A model generated the notes under the pieces. The model was given only the letters and a program-made list of their open reading frames with translations, did not search any database and was not told the DNA's origin. From the NCBI RefSeq assembly GCF_051967575.1, contig NZ_JBQCJW010000017.1, positions 4,526 through 68,525 of the forward strand: 64,000 nt of DNA, written 5' to 3'. The position numbers and the translations under genes are program-made. This document shows positions 25,724 through 34,963 of this stretch, piece by piece. This DNA comes from Solibacillus silvestris_B. GTDB lineage: Bacteria; Bacillota; Bacilli; Bacillales_A; Planococcaceae. Every line of letters starts with the position of its first letter. Position 1 is the stretch's first letter.

Positions 25724-26602
25724 CTACTCACGACCTTTCGAAAAGATGCTTTTTAATTTTGTTAAAAACTTATTAGATTGTGTCGTTGCGTGCACTTCTT
25801 CCATTTTCTTCTGCTCTGTCAAAAATTGTTGAACAAGCTTGCCCATAGTCTTTGAGACAGGTGCATCCGGATATAGTGTTGTGAACAATGATTGTTGGCG
25901 CACTGCTTGGCGAACTACAGGGTCTTCTGGAAGGGAGCCAAGAACATGCACTTCTTTTTCCAAAAACCTCTCCATCACTGTTTTTAGACGTTTCGTCGTA
26001 TCTTGACCTTCTTCAACGGTAAACGCGCGATTACATAGTAAATAAAACTTTTTCGTTGAATCTTTTAAATGGATAAACTTCATCATTGAGTATGCATCCA
26101 TAATAGAAGTCGGCTCCGCTGTGGAAATGACGATAATTTCATCGATTGATGTCAATAAATCGAGCGACCAATCGACAACCCCGGCCCCCATGTCAAATAA
26201 TACAAAGTCATAGGTTTTTTGGAGTGTATCAAATGCTTCGATTAAACGGCCGAATACAACTGGAGACCAATCCATTAACGATGACATGCCAGAGCCGCCG
26301 GAAATATAGCTCACACCTTCTTGCATTTCGAACATAACATCTTCTATCACCAAATGACCGTCCAAATAATCTTTCAAACTATATTTCGCGGACTTCCCTA
26401 CTAGAATATGGACATTTCCCATACCGATATCCATATCTAAAATAACTACTTTTTTCCCTGTTTTAGCCAATAGCGCTGCGAAGTTTGTCGTAAAATTACT
26501 TTTGCCAACTCCACCTTTTCCGCTTACAACCGCTATTGATCTTCCTGTCTCCGTTTCGCTTCCAAGCATTTTTTGACGCAGTTTTTCAGCTTGATCCTTC
26601 AT
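25724..26602 (-). CDS. flhG: MinD-like flagellar number/placement ATPase FlhG
   Basis: FlhG (YlxH, FleN) is a ParA/MinD-type ATPase that acts with FlhF to set flagellar number and pattern. The 292 residues carry the deviant Walker A SGKGGVGKSNFTTNFAA, the Walker B-like VVILDMDIGMGN, and a C-terminal amphipathic helix-like end (FLTKLKSIFSKGRE) for membrane binding. The N-terminal KDQAEKLRQKML resembles the motif that activates FlhF. It overlaps flhF by 17 nt. Confidence 0.93.
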   Translation of the reverse strand: MKDQAEKLRQKMLGSETETGRSIAVVSGKGGVGKSNFTTNFAALLAKTGKKVVILDMDIGMGNVHILVGKSAKYSLKDYLDGHLVIEDVMFEMQEGVSYISGGSGMSSLMDWSPVVFGRLIEAFDTLQKTYDFVLFDMGAGVVDWSLDLLTSIDEIIVISTAEPTSIMDAYSMMKFIHLKDSTKKFYLLCNRAFTVEEGQDTTKRLKTVMERFLEKEVHVLGSLPEDPVVRQAVRQQSLFTTLYPDAPVSKTMGKLVQQFLTEQKKMEEVHATTQSNKFLTKLKSIFSKGRE

Positions 26603-27788
26603 CTATATTCTCCTTGAAAAAAAGCTCTAGTAGGCTATCACTACTTGGCTGCTCTATATCTTCCGGTACTTCTTGACCATTTGTATAGTAAGCTAGGCCT
26701 TTATTATATTTAATCATTAAATTAAACATAGTGCCAATAGAATTTGTCTCATCAAGCTTCGTAAAGATGAATTTTTCGATTTGCAAGTCCTTAAATTGTT
26801 CAATTATTGATTCTAAGTCTTTTTGCTTAGCCGTTAAGGATAATACTAAATACGATTCTACTTGTTCGCCAAATCGTATTAATGATTTTAAATCGTCCAC
26901 ATATTTAGCTTCTTTATAATTTCTTCCGGCAGTATCAATGAAAATTAAATCTAAATGCGCTAATTTTTTTATCGCCTCTGCATAGTCTGTTGCATTATAA
27001 ACGACTTCGACAGGCGCCTGGAGCAATGCAGCATAAGTTTTCAATTGTTCAATTGCTGCGATACGATATGTATCTGTTGTAATAAAACCGATTTTCTTTT
27101 TCTTCTCCAATACAGAGCGGGCCGCCATCTTTGCGATTGTTGTCGTTTTTCCGACTCCTGTAGGACCTAAAACATTAATATATTTTTTTTCATATGATAG
27201 ACCGCTAATTGGAAGATCATATAGCTCTTTTCTTAAATAATCTTTCGCACCTTCCTGCATTTCATTCCAAGTAATATGCTTGCCATTTCGATTATAATGC
27301 ATAAAAAGCTCATCACTAATTGCTGTGATAAGCTCCTCTCCTAGTTCCTGCTGTTTTAAAAAATCGACAAATGGTAAGAGTTCATCAGGATATTGGGATT
27401 GTGTCGACATACGTTGCATAGATTGCATCATAGATTTTAAATCAGCAATTTCCTTCACCAGGTTTTCAGGCAATAAGGAAGCATCCCCCTGCGGAGCTTT
27501 CTTAGGTTGCTCCACAGGTGAGGGAATAGGCTGATTAATTTCAGTCTTTGCTTCATCAGGAAATGAAATCGGGAATGACGGAATGTCTCGTAAAGATGAT
27601 AAGGCCGACTTTTTCTCCACTCGGTCATAACCAGCCACTACTTCATAGCTTTTATTTTTTACCAGCCCGAAAAACTTTTTAGTAACGACGACTTTCGAAT
27701 TTAAAATTACAGCATCCTCGCCTAAATCTGCACGTATTTGCTTCATCGCCTCAGCAATGGATGGTGCATTATATTTTTTCATCTTCAT
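26586..27788 (-). CDS. flhF: SRP-family GTPase FlhF
   Basis: FlhF positions the nascent flagellar basal body. The 400 residues have an N-terminal B region (about 1-120), a helical N domain and a C-terminal G domain with GPTGVGKTTTIAKMAAR, DTYRIAAIEQLKTYA, FIDTAGRNYKEA and TKLDETNSIGTMFNL. The start overlaps the flhA stop by four nt. The length is close to B. subtilis FlhF. Confidence 0.95.
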   Translation of the reverse strand: MKMKKYNAPSIAEAMKQIRADLGEDAVILNSKVVVTKKFFGLVKNKSYEVVAGYDRVEKKSALSSLRDIPSFPISFPDEAKTEINQPIPSPVEQPKKAPQGDASLLPENLVKEIADLKSMMQSMQRMSTQSQYPDELLPFVDFLKQQELGEELITAISDELFMHYNRNGKHITWNEMQEGAKDYLRKELYDLPISGLSYEKKYINVLGPTGVGKTTTIAKMAARSVLEKKKKIGFITTDTYRIAAIEQLKTYAALLQAPVEVVYNATDYAEAIKKLAHLDLIFIDTAGRNYKEAKYVDDLKSLIRFGEQVESYLVLSLTAKQKDLESIIEQFKDLQIEKFIFTKLDETNSIGTMFNLMIKYNKGLAYYTNGQEVPEDIEQPSSDSLLELFFKENIDEGSS

Positions 27789-29818
27789 TCAACATTCACC
27801 ACCCCTACGCTTTGAATTTCCACAGCTGCATCAAGCTCGTTATATGAAAGAATCGGCACTTGCGGGAAATAACGCTCTGTCAATTGTCTTAAATACATTC
27901 TCACACCAGGTGAGCATAAAATAATAGGCGATTGTTCCATATAAGAAACACGCTCAACTTCTTTTGCGATTGCTTCCAAAACAAATTGCGATTCCTGAGG
28001 ATCCATCGCCAAATAGTTGCCGTGGTCTGTTTGCTGAATACTGTCGGCTACTAACTTTTCCACTCTTGCAGATACAGTGATGACTTTCAATGCTTGCTGG
28101 CCACCAACGAACTGAGCGGTAATTTGTCTCGCTAATGCTTGTCTCACATACTCTGTTAAAATGTCCGTATCACTCGTAAGCTTGGCATAATCCGCCAGTG
28201 TTTCGAATATGATCGGTAAATTTCGGACTGATACATTTTCGCGTAATAACTTGGCCAACACTTTTTGCACTTCCCCAATCGAAAGCGGAGTCGGAATTAA
28301 ATCGTCCACTAAAATCGCATGTGTTTCCCTTAAGTGGTCGATTAATTGCTTCGTTTCTTGACGGCCGAGCAAATCGTGCGCATTGGCGCGAATGATTTCC
28401 GTCAAATGCGTTGAAACAACACTTGGCGGGTCCACCACTGTATAGCCATACATTTCCGCATCCTCTTTTACCGCTTCCGTAATCCACTTTGCAGGTAAAC
28501 CAAATGATGGTTCGATAGTATCGATGCCATCAATTGAATCATCATCTCCAGGGCTCATTGCTAAATAATGATCTAACAATAATTCGCCGCGCGCCATTTC
28601 ATTACCTTTTATTTTAATTCTGTATTCATTCGGTTGAAGCTGAATATTATCCCGGATACGAACAATCGGAATAACAATCCCCAGCTCCAATGCAAGCTGA
28701 CGACGGATCATGACAACACGGTCCAGTAAATCCCCGCCTTGTGCAGCATCTACCAATGGAATAAGCCCATAGCCAAATTCAAACTCGATCGGATCCACGT
28801 TCAATAAGTTAATGACATTTTCAGGGCTTTTCATCGTATCTGTTGCCACTTCTTCCTCAAATTCCATAATCTCTTCCGGTGTTTCATCCTTTTTACGATC
28901 CATCAGGAATGCACCAATCGCTAAAACGGCAGCTACCGGAACCGTAATCCAATCCGGGATCGGCGTAAACAATCCAAGCAGGAAAATCGTGCCTGCCGCA
29001 ACATATAATAGCTTCGATTGTGCAAATAATTGTGCTGTAATATCTGAACCAAGATTTCCTTTTGATGCAGCACGGGTTACGACAATCCCTGTTGCAGTGG
29101 AAATTAATAATGCAGGGATTTGAGATACGAGCCCATCACCGACTGTCAGCATGGAATATTTCGATGCGGCTTCACCAAAGCTTAGCTCCATCTGTACCAT
29201 ACCAATAATCATCCCGAACAGTAAATTTATCCCGACCATGATGATAGAGGCAATCGCATCCCCTTTTACAAATTTCGTCGCACCATCCATCGCACCGTAA
29301 AAGTCGGCTTCTCCCGATACTTTTTCACGACGTTCGCGTGCTTCCTTCTCTGAAATAATCCCGGCGTTTAAATCGGCATCAATACTCATTTGCTTCCCAG
29401 GCATCGCATCCAATGTAAAACGCGCAGCAACTTCTGCAACTCGTTCAGAACCTTTTGTAATTACGATGAATTGGATAATAACAAGCAATAGGAATATAAC
29501 TAAACCGACTAAAATATTACCGCCAGTTACGAAATTACCGAATGTCTCGACAACTTTGCCTGCATCGCCTTCCGCTAAGATGGCACGTGTAGTCGATACG
29601 GACAATGCTAGACGGAACAATGTCAATAATAGAATAACCGTAGGGAAAATCGAGAAATCGAGAGCTTCTTTCATATTCATAGAAGTTAATAGCACTAGTA
29701 ATGCAAGTGTAATATTAACAATAATTAAAAAGCTAAGCAGCCAATGTGGAAGAGGGATAATGAGCATCGCTACAACCATAATAACTGCAGCTAAAACCCC
29801 TAAATCGCGTATTTGCAT
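27785..29818 (-). CDS. flhA: Flagellar export gate protein FlhA
   Basis: FlhA is the large membrane protein of the flagellar type III export gate. The 677 residues show about eight N-terminal membrane segments (1-320) with ALSVSTTRAIL, and the conserved cytoplasmic FHIPEP-type loop region (around AARFTLDAMPGKQMSIDADL). The large C-terminal cytoplasmic domain (about 340-677) docks export substrates and chaperones. The length is typical. It precedes flhF with a four-nt overlap. Confidence 0.97.
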   Translation of the reverse strand: MQIRDLGVLAAVIMVVAMLIIPLPHWLLSFLIIVNITLALLVLLTSMNMKEALDFSIFPTVILLLTLFRLALSVSTTRAILAEGDAGKVVETFGNFVTGGNILVGLVIFLLLVIIQFIVITKGSERVAEVAARFTLDAMPGKQMSIDADLNAGIISEKEARERREKVSGEADFYGAMDGATKFVKGDAIASIIMVGINLLFGMIIGMVQMELSFGEAASKYSMLTVGDGLVSQIPALLISTATGIVVTRAASKGNLGSDITAQLFAQSKLLYVAAGTIFLLGLFTPIPDWITVPVAAVLAIGAFLMDRKKDETPEEIMEFEEEVATDTMKSPENVINLLNVDPIEFEFGYGLIPLVDAAQGGDLLDRVVMIRRQLALELGIVIPIVRIRDNIQLQPNEYRIKIKGNEMARGELLLDHYLAMSPGDDDSIDGIDTIEPSFGLPAKWITEAVKEDAEMYGYTVVDPPSVVSTHLTEIIRANAHDLLGRQETKQLIDHLRETHAILVDDLIPTPLSIGEVQKVLAKLLRENVSVRNLPIIFETLADYAKLTSDTDILTEYVRQALARQITAQFVGGQQALKVITVSARVEKLVADSIQQTDHGNYLAMDPQESQFVLEAIAKEVERVSYMEQSPIILCSPGVRMYLRQLTERYFPQVPILSYNELDAAVEIQSVGVVNVE

Positions 29819-29842
29819 TGTTGTCCCTCCTGAATATCTACG

Positions 29843-30937
29843 TTAAATTTTGCGTTTAATACGGTATACATATGCAAGAACTTCGGCTACAGCTTTGAAA
29901 AATTCCTCTGGCACTGCCTGCCCGATTTCAACTTGATCATACATCGCACGAGCAAGCGGTCGATTCTCAACCATAATAACATCATGTTCTTTTGCAATCA
30001 TTTTTATTTTTTGGGCTACGAAATCTGTCCCTTTAGCGACAACTCTCGGAGCATCCATTTCATCTTCATCATATTTTAAAGCAATTGCATAGTGTGTCGG
30101 GTTTGTAATGACAACATCGGCGGCAGGTACTTCCTGCATCATCCTGCGCATTGCCATTTCGCGTTGACGTTGTTTGATTTTGGATTTGATCAAAGGGTCC
30201 CCTTCCGAATTTTTATGCTCGTCTTTAATATCTTGTTTAGACATTTTCAATTGTTTTTCATATTCAAAACGTTCATAAATATAATCCAGCAATGCGATAA
30301 ATATGAGCATAATGGAAGCCGCAATCCCCATAATGGCAGACAGGTAAGCAACTGTCGACAATATTTGTGCCGGGCTATGTAAAGCGAGCGATAATACATC
30401 TTCTAAGTAAATAATAATAACGACGGTCGTTACCGTTCCAATTAATGTAACTTTTAATAAAGACTTAATTAAATTAACGATCGCCCGAACAGAGATTATT
30501 TTTTTTACCCCTTTAATCGGGTCCATCTTCTTTAAATCGAATTTTAATGTTTCTGTTGTAAACAGTAAGCCAAATTGAAAAAAGTTAGCTCCAATACCTG
30601 CAATCATTGCGACAACCATAATCGGTAAAACAATCATCGCCATTTCTTTAATGGACTCGACATACATATCCATAATCGTTTCAGCATTCAACGTTTCGAT
30701 TAAAATATTGCGCTCAAGCGCTTGCAATAAAAATCCTTTTACTCCGTCATACATAAATGGCGCAAAAAAAAGTAAAAAGAAAAATGACAATAATAATAAT
30801 ACGGCAGCAGTTACGTCTTGACTTTTTAATACTTGTCCCTTTTTACGTGCATCCTGACGCTTTTTTGGTGTTGCCTTTTCCGTTTTTTCACCTGCAAAAA
30901 ACTGAAGATCTACGTGTATTAAAAGCTTCATCTCCAT
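29843..30937 (-). CDS. flhB: Flagellar export switch protein FlhB
   Basis: FlhB controls the change from hook to filament export by self-cleavage. The 364 residues contain the N-terminal FAGEKTEKATPKKRQDARKK, four membrane segments (about 30-215) and the cleavage site NPTH in ADVVITNPTHYAIALKYD. The cytoplasmic C-domain follows. Upstream in-frame GTG codons exist. I chose the ATG at 30937, two bases after the fliR stop, with GGTGG upstream; an ATG two codons later is also possible. Confidence 0.94.
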   Translation of the reverse strand: MEMKLLIHVDLQFFAGEKTEKATPKKRQDARKKGQVLKSQDVTAAVLLLLSFFFLLFFAPFMYDGVKGFLLQALERNILIETLNAETIMDMYVESIKEMAMIVLPIMVVAMIAGIGANFFQFGLLFTTETLKFDLKKMDPIKGVKKIISVRAIVNLIKSLLKVTLIGTVTTVVIIIYLEDVLSLALHSPAQILSTVAYLSAIMGIAASIMLIFIALLDYIYERFEYEKQLKMSKQDIKDEHKNSEGDPLIKSKIKQRQREMAMRRMMQEVPAADVVITNPTHYAIALKYDEDEMDAPRVVAKGTDFVAQKIKMIAKEHDVIMVENRPLARAMYDQVEIGQAVPEEFFKAVAEVLAYVYRIKRKI

Positions 30938-30938
30938 G

Positions 30939-31715
30939 CTAGCCACCACCTAAAATAACCATTAAGTCACGCAAAGAAACAATCATAAATTCAATCAGTT
31001 CCTTCATAACTCCAACTAATACACCCATTGTCACGATTAGTACAAGAAACCCTACCGCGATTTTTATAGGGAAACCGATTACGAAAATATTCATTTGCGG
31101 CACCGTTTTCCCCGTAATTCCTAACGCTAATGTTACTAAAAATAGTGTTGCAACTATTGGAGCTGACATTTGAAATGCTATGGCAAAAACAGAAACAAAC
31201 ATTTTCATAATAAACATTGCGGTTCCTTCTTCACCGAAATTCGGGAAAAATTGATCCATCGGCATAAATTGATAACTGTAAAATATCCCGTCCAAAATGA
31301 GATGGTGACCATTTATCGCCAACAATATAAGCAATGTTAAAAAGTTTAAAAATTGCCCCATTAAAGGGGATTGGGCACCTGTTTGCGGGTCAATAATGTT
31401 CGCCATCGCGAAGCCCATTTGGAAATCAATAAAACCGCCTGCAATTTGGACAGCAGACAAGATTATCATCGCGGCCAATCCTAGCATAAGCCCGATAATC
31501 GCCTCTTTTAAAACGAGTAATATGTATAAACCATTAATTTCAAACGGCTCGATATTAAACGTATAGTACATCATCCACGCTAAAATAACTGCTAACGTAA
31601 TACGCACTTGTGGCGGAATTGTACGATAGGAAAATAAAGGGACGGATACGAAAAATGCAGAAACACGCACTAAAATTAATAGCAATATCGATAGATTCGG
31701 TAATAATTCCGTCAT
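30939..31715 (-). CDS. fliR: Flagellar export gate protein FliR
   Basis: FliR is a core component of the FliPQR export channel. The 258 residues form several membrane segments with RVSAFFVSVPLFSYRTIPPQVR, QIAGGFIDFQMGFAMANIIDP and MNIFVIGFPIKIAVGF. The ATG at 31715 follows GGGTGAG closely. A TTG four codons upstream lies inside the fliQ end. The product is a membrane protein of normal length. Confidence 0.95.
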   Translation of the reverse strand: MTELLPNLSILLLILVRVSAFFVSVPLFSYRTIPPQVRITLAVILAWMMYYTFNIEPFEINGLYILLVLKEAIIGLMLGLAAMIILSAVQIAGGFIDFQMGFAMANIIDPQTGAQSPLMGQFLNFLTLLILLAINGHHLILDGIFYSYQFMPMDQFFPNFGEEGTAMFIMKMFVSVFAIAFQMSAPIVATLFLVTLALGITGKTVPQMNIFVIGFPIKIAVGFLVLIVTMGVLVGVMKELIEFMIVSLRDLMVILGGG

Positions 31716-31719
31716 TTTC

Positions 31720-31989
31720 TCACCCAATATACCGGACTAAATTATTTAAAATGCCATGAAAATAATCTGTCATTCTCGAAATCATAAACGGTCCAAAAAA
31801 AACTAGCGCCACTAACACCGCCACGATTTTTGGCACGAAAGCCAACGTTTGCTCTTGAATGGAAGTCGTAGCTTGAAATATACTAACGATTAAACCGGTA
31901 GACAACGCGATTAATAGTAAAGGACCCGAGACTATCAATACGGTGAAAACTGCATTTTCTGCAACTGCAATGACCATTTCCTGTGTCAC
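31720..31989 (-). CDS. fliQ: Flagellar export gate protein FliQ
   Basis: FliQ is the small two-helix subunit of the FliPQR export gate. The 89 residues have two membrane hairpin segments with GPLLLIALSTGLIVSIFQAT and QEQTLAFVPKIVAVLVALVF, which closely match the family. The start is GTG at 31989 with AGGGGATG upstream. The length is identical to B. subtilis FliQ. Confidence 0.95.
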   Translation of the reverse strand: MTQEMVIAVAENAVFTVLIVSGPLLLIALSTGLIVSIFQATTSIQEQTLAFVPKIVAVLVALVFFGPFMISRMTDYFHGILNNLVRYIG

Positions 31990-32002
31990 TATGTATCATC
32001 CC

Positions 32003-32668
32003 CTAAAAACTTTGAAGTAAAGATTTCATAACTAAATACCAACCATCAACGAGTACAAACAACAAAATTTTAAATGGAAGTGAAATCATTACTGGAGGCA
32101 GCATCATCATCCCCATCGACATGAGCGTACTTGCGACGACCATATCAATTACTAAAAACGGAATGAATATCATAAAACCCATTTGGAAAGCTGTTTTAAT
32201 TTCACTTAAAGCAAATGCGGGCACTAATAGAGTCATCGGAATTTCTTCTATAGAATCCGGATACTCGGCTTCGTTATACTCTATAAATAGCTCTAAATCT
32301 TTTTGCCTTGTATGCTGTGCCATAAATTGTTTAAATGGTATCGTCGCCCGCTCATATGCTTCCTCTAGATTGATTTCTTCATCAAATAGCGGCTGCAATG
32401 CCTGCTCATTTACTTGTTGAAATGTCGGTGCCATAATAAAAAATGTTAAAAATAATGCTAATCCGATAATGACTTGGTTCGGTGGCATTTGGTTCGTGGC
32501 AAGCGCTGTCCTTGTAAACGATAATACGATGACAATACGGGCAAACGATGTCATTAATATTAAAATACTGGGTGCTAAAGATAGAACCGTCAACAGGAAT
32601 AACAGCGTCACCGATGTGGATATATTTCCTGGATCACTTTCAGAAAAAACGGAAAGAAGATCATTCAT
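32003..32668 (-). CDS. fliP: Flagellar export gate protein FliP
   Basis: FliP forms the pentameric base of the export channel. The 221 residues include MTSFARIVIVLSFTRTAL, MPPNQVIIGLALFLTFFIMA, the loop HTRQKDLELF and the C-terminal VVASTLMSMGMMMLPPVMIS, all strongly conserved. It overlaps fliO by four nt. Confidence 0.97.
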   Translation of the reverse strand: MNDLLSVFSESDPGNISTSVTLLFLLTVLSLAPSILILMTSFARIVIVLSFTRTALATNQMPPNQVIIGLALFLTFFIMAPTFQQVNEQALQPLFDEEINLEEAYERATIPFKQFMAQHTRQKDLELFIEYNEAEYPDSIEEIPMTLLVPAFALSEIKTAFQMGFMIFIPFLVIDMVVASTLMSMGMMMLPPVMISLPFKILLFVLVDGWYLVMKSLLQSF

Positions 32669-33348
32669 CGCTCATCACGCTCCTGTTCTTTCCAACGCTC
32701 TAATTCATCACTTCGTTGTTGCTTAATTTTCCCTATTTTCTCATTGAACATATCATTAAATTTCGGGCTATCAGAAATATCCCCGGGCTGACTTCTTTTT
32801 GAAAACTTCTTAAATAATTCCGCAATATACGGTGTTGCACTTACTACTTTTTGATTACTTTCCACTTGACTGAGCAATTGTTCGATTTCTTCATCTGAAT
32901 CAATTTCTTTCAGAAGCTGGATGTTTTCGCCCACCCCTACTACATACACACTTTTACCAATTAACAGTAATTGCACAGACTTTTGCTGTCCTACAGACAA
33001 CCCGCCGATATTTTTGATAACGGCATTTTGTTGATAGTTTAAGTTACGCTTGTTTAAATACTTCAAAATAAACAATAATAGCCCTAGTACGAAGACAAGT
33101 GCTATTAAAACTTTTATGTAATCCCAGAACCCGATACTAACAGATGCCGATTCAGTAGATTCTGTGCCGGCATCTGGAGTATTGTCTTCTGAAATATTTT
33201 CTTCTGAACATAATTCAGGATTTTCATTACAGTTCTCGTATACGTTACTTACCATCGCAAAAGTTCCATTTGATATTGGTGCGAATAATGCCGTCATCCA
33301 TACTATCCCAACAGCTAGCCAAAATCGAAATGATTTATTTGCTTTCAT
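32665..33348 (-). CDS. fliO: Flagellar export gate assembly protein FliO (FliZ)
   Basis: FliO (called FliZ in Bacillus) helps assemble the FliP ring. The 227 residues begin with a signal-peptide-like segment (about 8-30), then a Cys/Glu-rich extracytoplasmic stretch. One strong membrane segment follows (about 75-93, YIKVLIALVFVLGLLLFILK) and then a cytoplasmic domain with GGLSVGQQKSVQLLLIGKSV, the typical FliO signature. It sits between cheY and fliP. Confidence 0.93.
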   Translation of the reverse strand: MKANKSFRFWLAVGIVWMTALFAPISNGTFAMVSNVYENCNENPELCSEENISEDNTPDAGTESTESASVSIGFWDYIKVLIALVFVLGLLLFILKYLNKRNLNYQQNAVIKNIGGLSVGQQKSVQLLLIGKSVYVVGVGENIQLLKEIDSDEEIEQLLSQVESNQKVVSATPYIAELFKKFSKRSQPGDISDSPKFNDMFNEKIGKIKQQRSDELERWKEQERDER

Positions 33349-33352
33349 AAAA

Positions 33353-33715
33353 TCAACCTAATGCTTTTTGAATTGCTTCAATTACTCGATCTGCTTGGAA
33401 AGGTTTCACAATAAAATCTTTTGCGCCAGCCTGAATCGCATCAATTACCATCGCTTGTTGTCCCATTGCCGAACACATAATGACGACAGCGCTCGGATCA
33501 GTGCCTTTAATTGCCTTTAATGCAGCAATGCCGTCCATTTCAGGCATTGTAATATCCATTGTTACTAAATCCGGACGTAGCTCATTGTACTTTTCAACAG
33601 CTTGTAAACCGTCAGCTGCCTCTCCCACTACTTCATAGCCATTTTTCGTTAAAATGTCCTTAATCATCATGCGCATGAATGCTGCATCGTCAACAATTAA
33701 AATCTTTTTAGACAT
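33353..33715 (-). CDS. cheY: Chemotaxis response regulator CheY
   Basis: CheY-P binds the flagellar switch proteins to control rotation. The 120-residue single receiver domain has acidic pair D9-D10, phosphoacceptor Asp54 (LVTMDITMPEMDG), a conserved Ser in VVIMCSAMGQQ and Lys in FIVKPFQ. Its place between fliY and fliO matches Bacillus. Confidence 0.97.
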   Translation of the reverse strand: MSKKILIVDDAAFMRMMIKDILTKNGYEVVGEAADGLQAVEKYNELRPDLVTMDITMPEMDGIAALKAIKGTDPSAVVIMCSAMGQQAMVIDAIQAGAKDFIVKPFQADRVIEAIQKALG

Positions 33716-33739
33716 ATTCTGATTCCTCCAATTAAAAAA

Positions 33740-34963
33740 CTATCTTAAATTGTTCAAGCGATCAGCTTGACTTAAAATATCTGTGATTCGAACACCGAAG
33801 TTCTCATCAATTACTACTACTTCGCCTTTTGCAATTAAGCGGCTGTTCACTAAAATATCAACAGGCTCACCGGCAAGCTTATCCAATTCAATAATTGAGC
33901 CACTGGAAAGTTCCAATATTTCTTTTACTGAACGTTTCGTACGTCCAAGCTCTACTGTTACTTGCAGCGGTATATCAAGCAGCATATTCAAGTTTCGGGC
34001 TTCTGCCTGTGAAATATTGGCAGATTCAAAGCTTGCAAATTGAGCTTGCTGTACATTTGCTGGTGGCGGTGTATAAGCAGGCTGCTGATATACCGGTTGC
34101 TGATACATCGGCTGTTGCATCGGCTGCTCATACATTGGTTGTTGCATTGGCTGTTGAACAGCTGGCTGAGCTTGCTGCTGCATCGGTTGTTGCTGAGGTG
34201 CTGCTGGCTGTGCAACGGGTGGCGGCTCAATTGTCGTTGTTGCAGCAATTGGCTCATCAGTTTCTCCCATTAATGACTTTACTATTTTTTTACTAAAGTT
34301 TAAAGGTAGTAATTGCATTAAATTAGAATCTATTAATTCCCCTATACGCAATCTAAATGAAATTTTCACTAATAAATCATCCGGCGGGATATTATCAGTG
34401 CCTTCATTTTGTGATACATTCATTAAGTCAATTGTCGGTGGTGATATATCCACCTTTTGATTAAACACTGTTGACATTGATGTAGCAGCGGAACCCATCA
34501 TTTGATTCATCGCTTCCTGAACGGCGCTTAATTGGATTTCGCTCAATTCGGGCTTCGGATTTAAACCGTCCCCGCCTAGCATTAAATCTGCTATAATCGC
34601 AGCATCCGATTGTTTGATTACGAGTAGATTCATCCCCGATAATCCAATTGTATATTCAACTTGCACCGCAACATATGGATGCGGGAATTCCTCTTCTAAA
34701 CGATTGCGGTTAATCATCGAGATGCTTGGTGTTGTAATATCGACTTTTTGCCCTAATAATGCAGATAAAGCGGTAGCAGAACTACCAAACGATATATTAC
34801 CAACCTCACCTAACGCATCTATTTCTATCGGACTCAAGTGATCCTCGACTTTAATTTCTTCTTGTGTAGTTTGCATATTTTCTGTATTGGCAGGAATATC
34901 CTCCAATGTCTCGCCCCTTAATAGAGCCTCAATTTCTTCTTGGGAGAGCATTTCATCACTCAT
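33740..34963 (-). CDS. fliY: Flagellar switch protein and CheY-P phosphatase FliY
   Basis: FliY combines a CheC-like phosphatase module with a FliN-type C-ring domain. The 407 residues begin with a CheY-binding-like peptide (SDEMLSQEEIEALLRG). CheC-like sites DALGEVGNISFGSSATAL and LSAVQEAMNQMMGSAATS follow. The C-terminal SpoA/FliN domain (about 325-407) has VTVELGRTKRSVKEILEL. Between them, residues about 243-308 are a repetitive Pro/Gln/Met/Tyr-rich linker. The start overlaps the fliM stop by eight nt. Confidence 0.95.
   Translation of the reverse strand: MSDEMLSQEEIEALLRGETLEDIPANTENMQTTQEEIKVEDHLSPIEIDALGEVGNISFGSSATALSALLGQKVDITTPSISMINRNRLEEEFPHPYVAVQVEYTIGLSGMNLLVIKQSDAAIIADLMLGGDGLNPKPELSEIQLSAVQEAMNQMMGSAATSMSTVFNQKVDISPPTIDLMNVSQNEGTDNIPPDDLLVKISFRLRIGELIDSNLMQLLPLNFSKKIVKSLMGETDEPIAATTTIEPPPVAQPAAPQQQPMQQQAQPAVQQPMQQPMYEQPMQQPMYQQPVYQQPAYTPPPANVQQAQFASFESANISQAEARNLNMLLDIPLQVTVELGRTKRSVKEILELSSGSIIELDKLAGEPVDILVNSRLIAKGEVVVIDENFGVRITDILSQADRLNNLR

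Noticed and set aside
33895..34296. Plus-strand frames rich in Leu/Ala/Val opposite the FliY linker
   Set aside because: They are complements of the repetitive Gln/Pro codons of fliY and have no ribosome-binding site or promoter.
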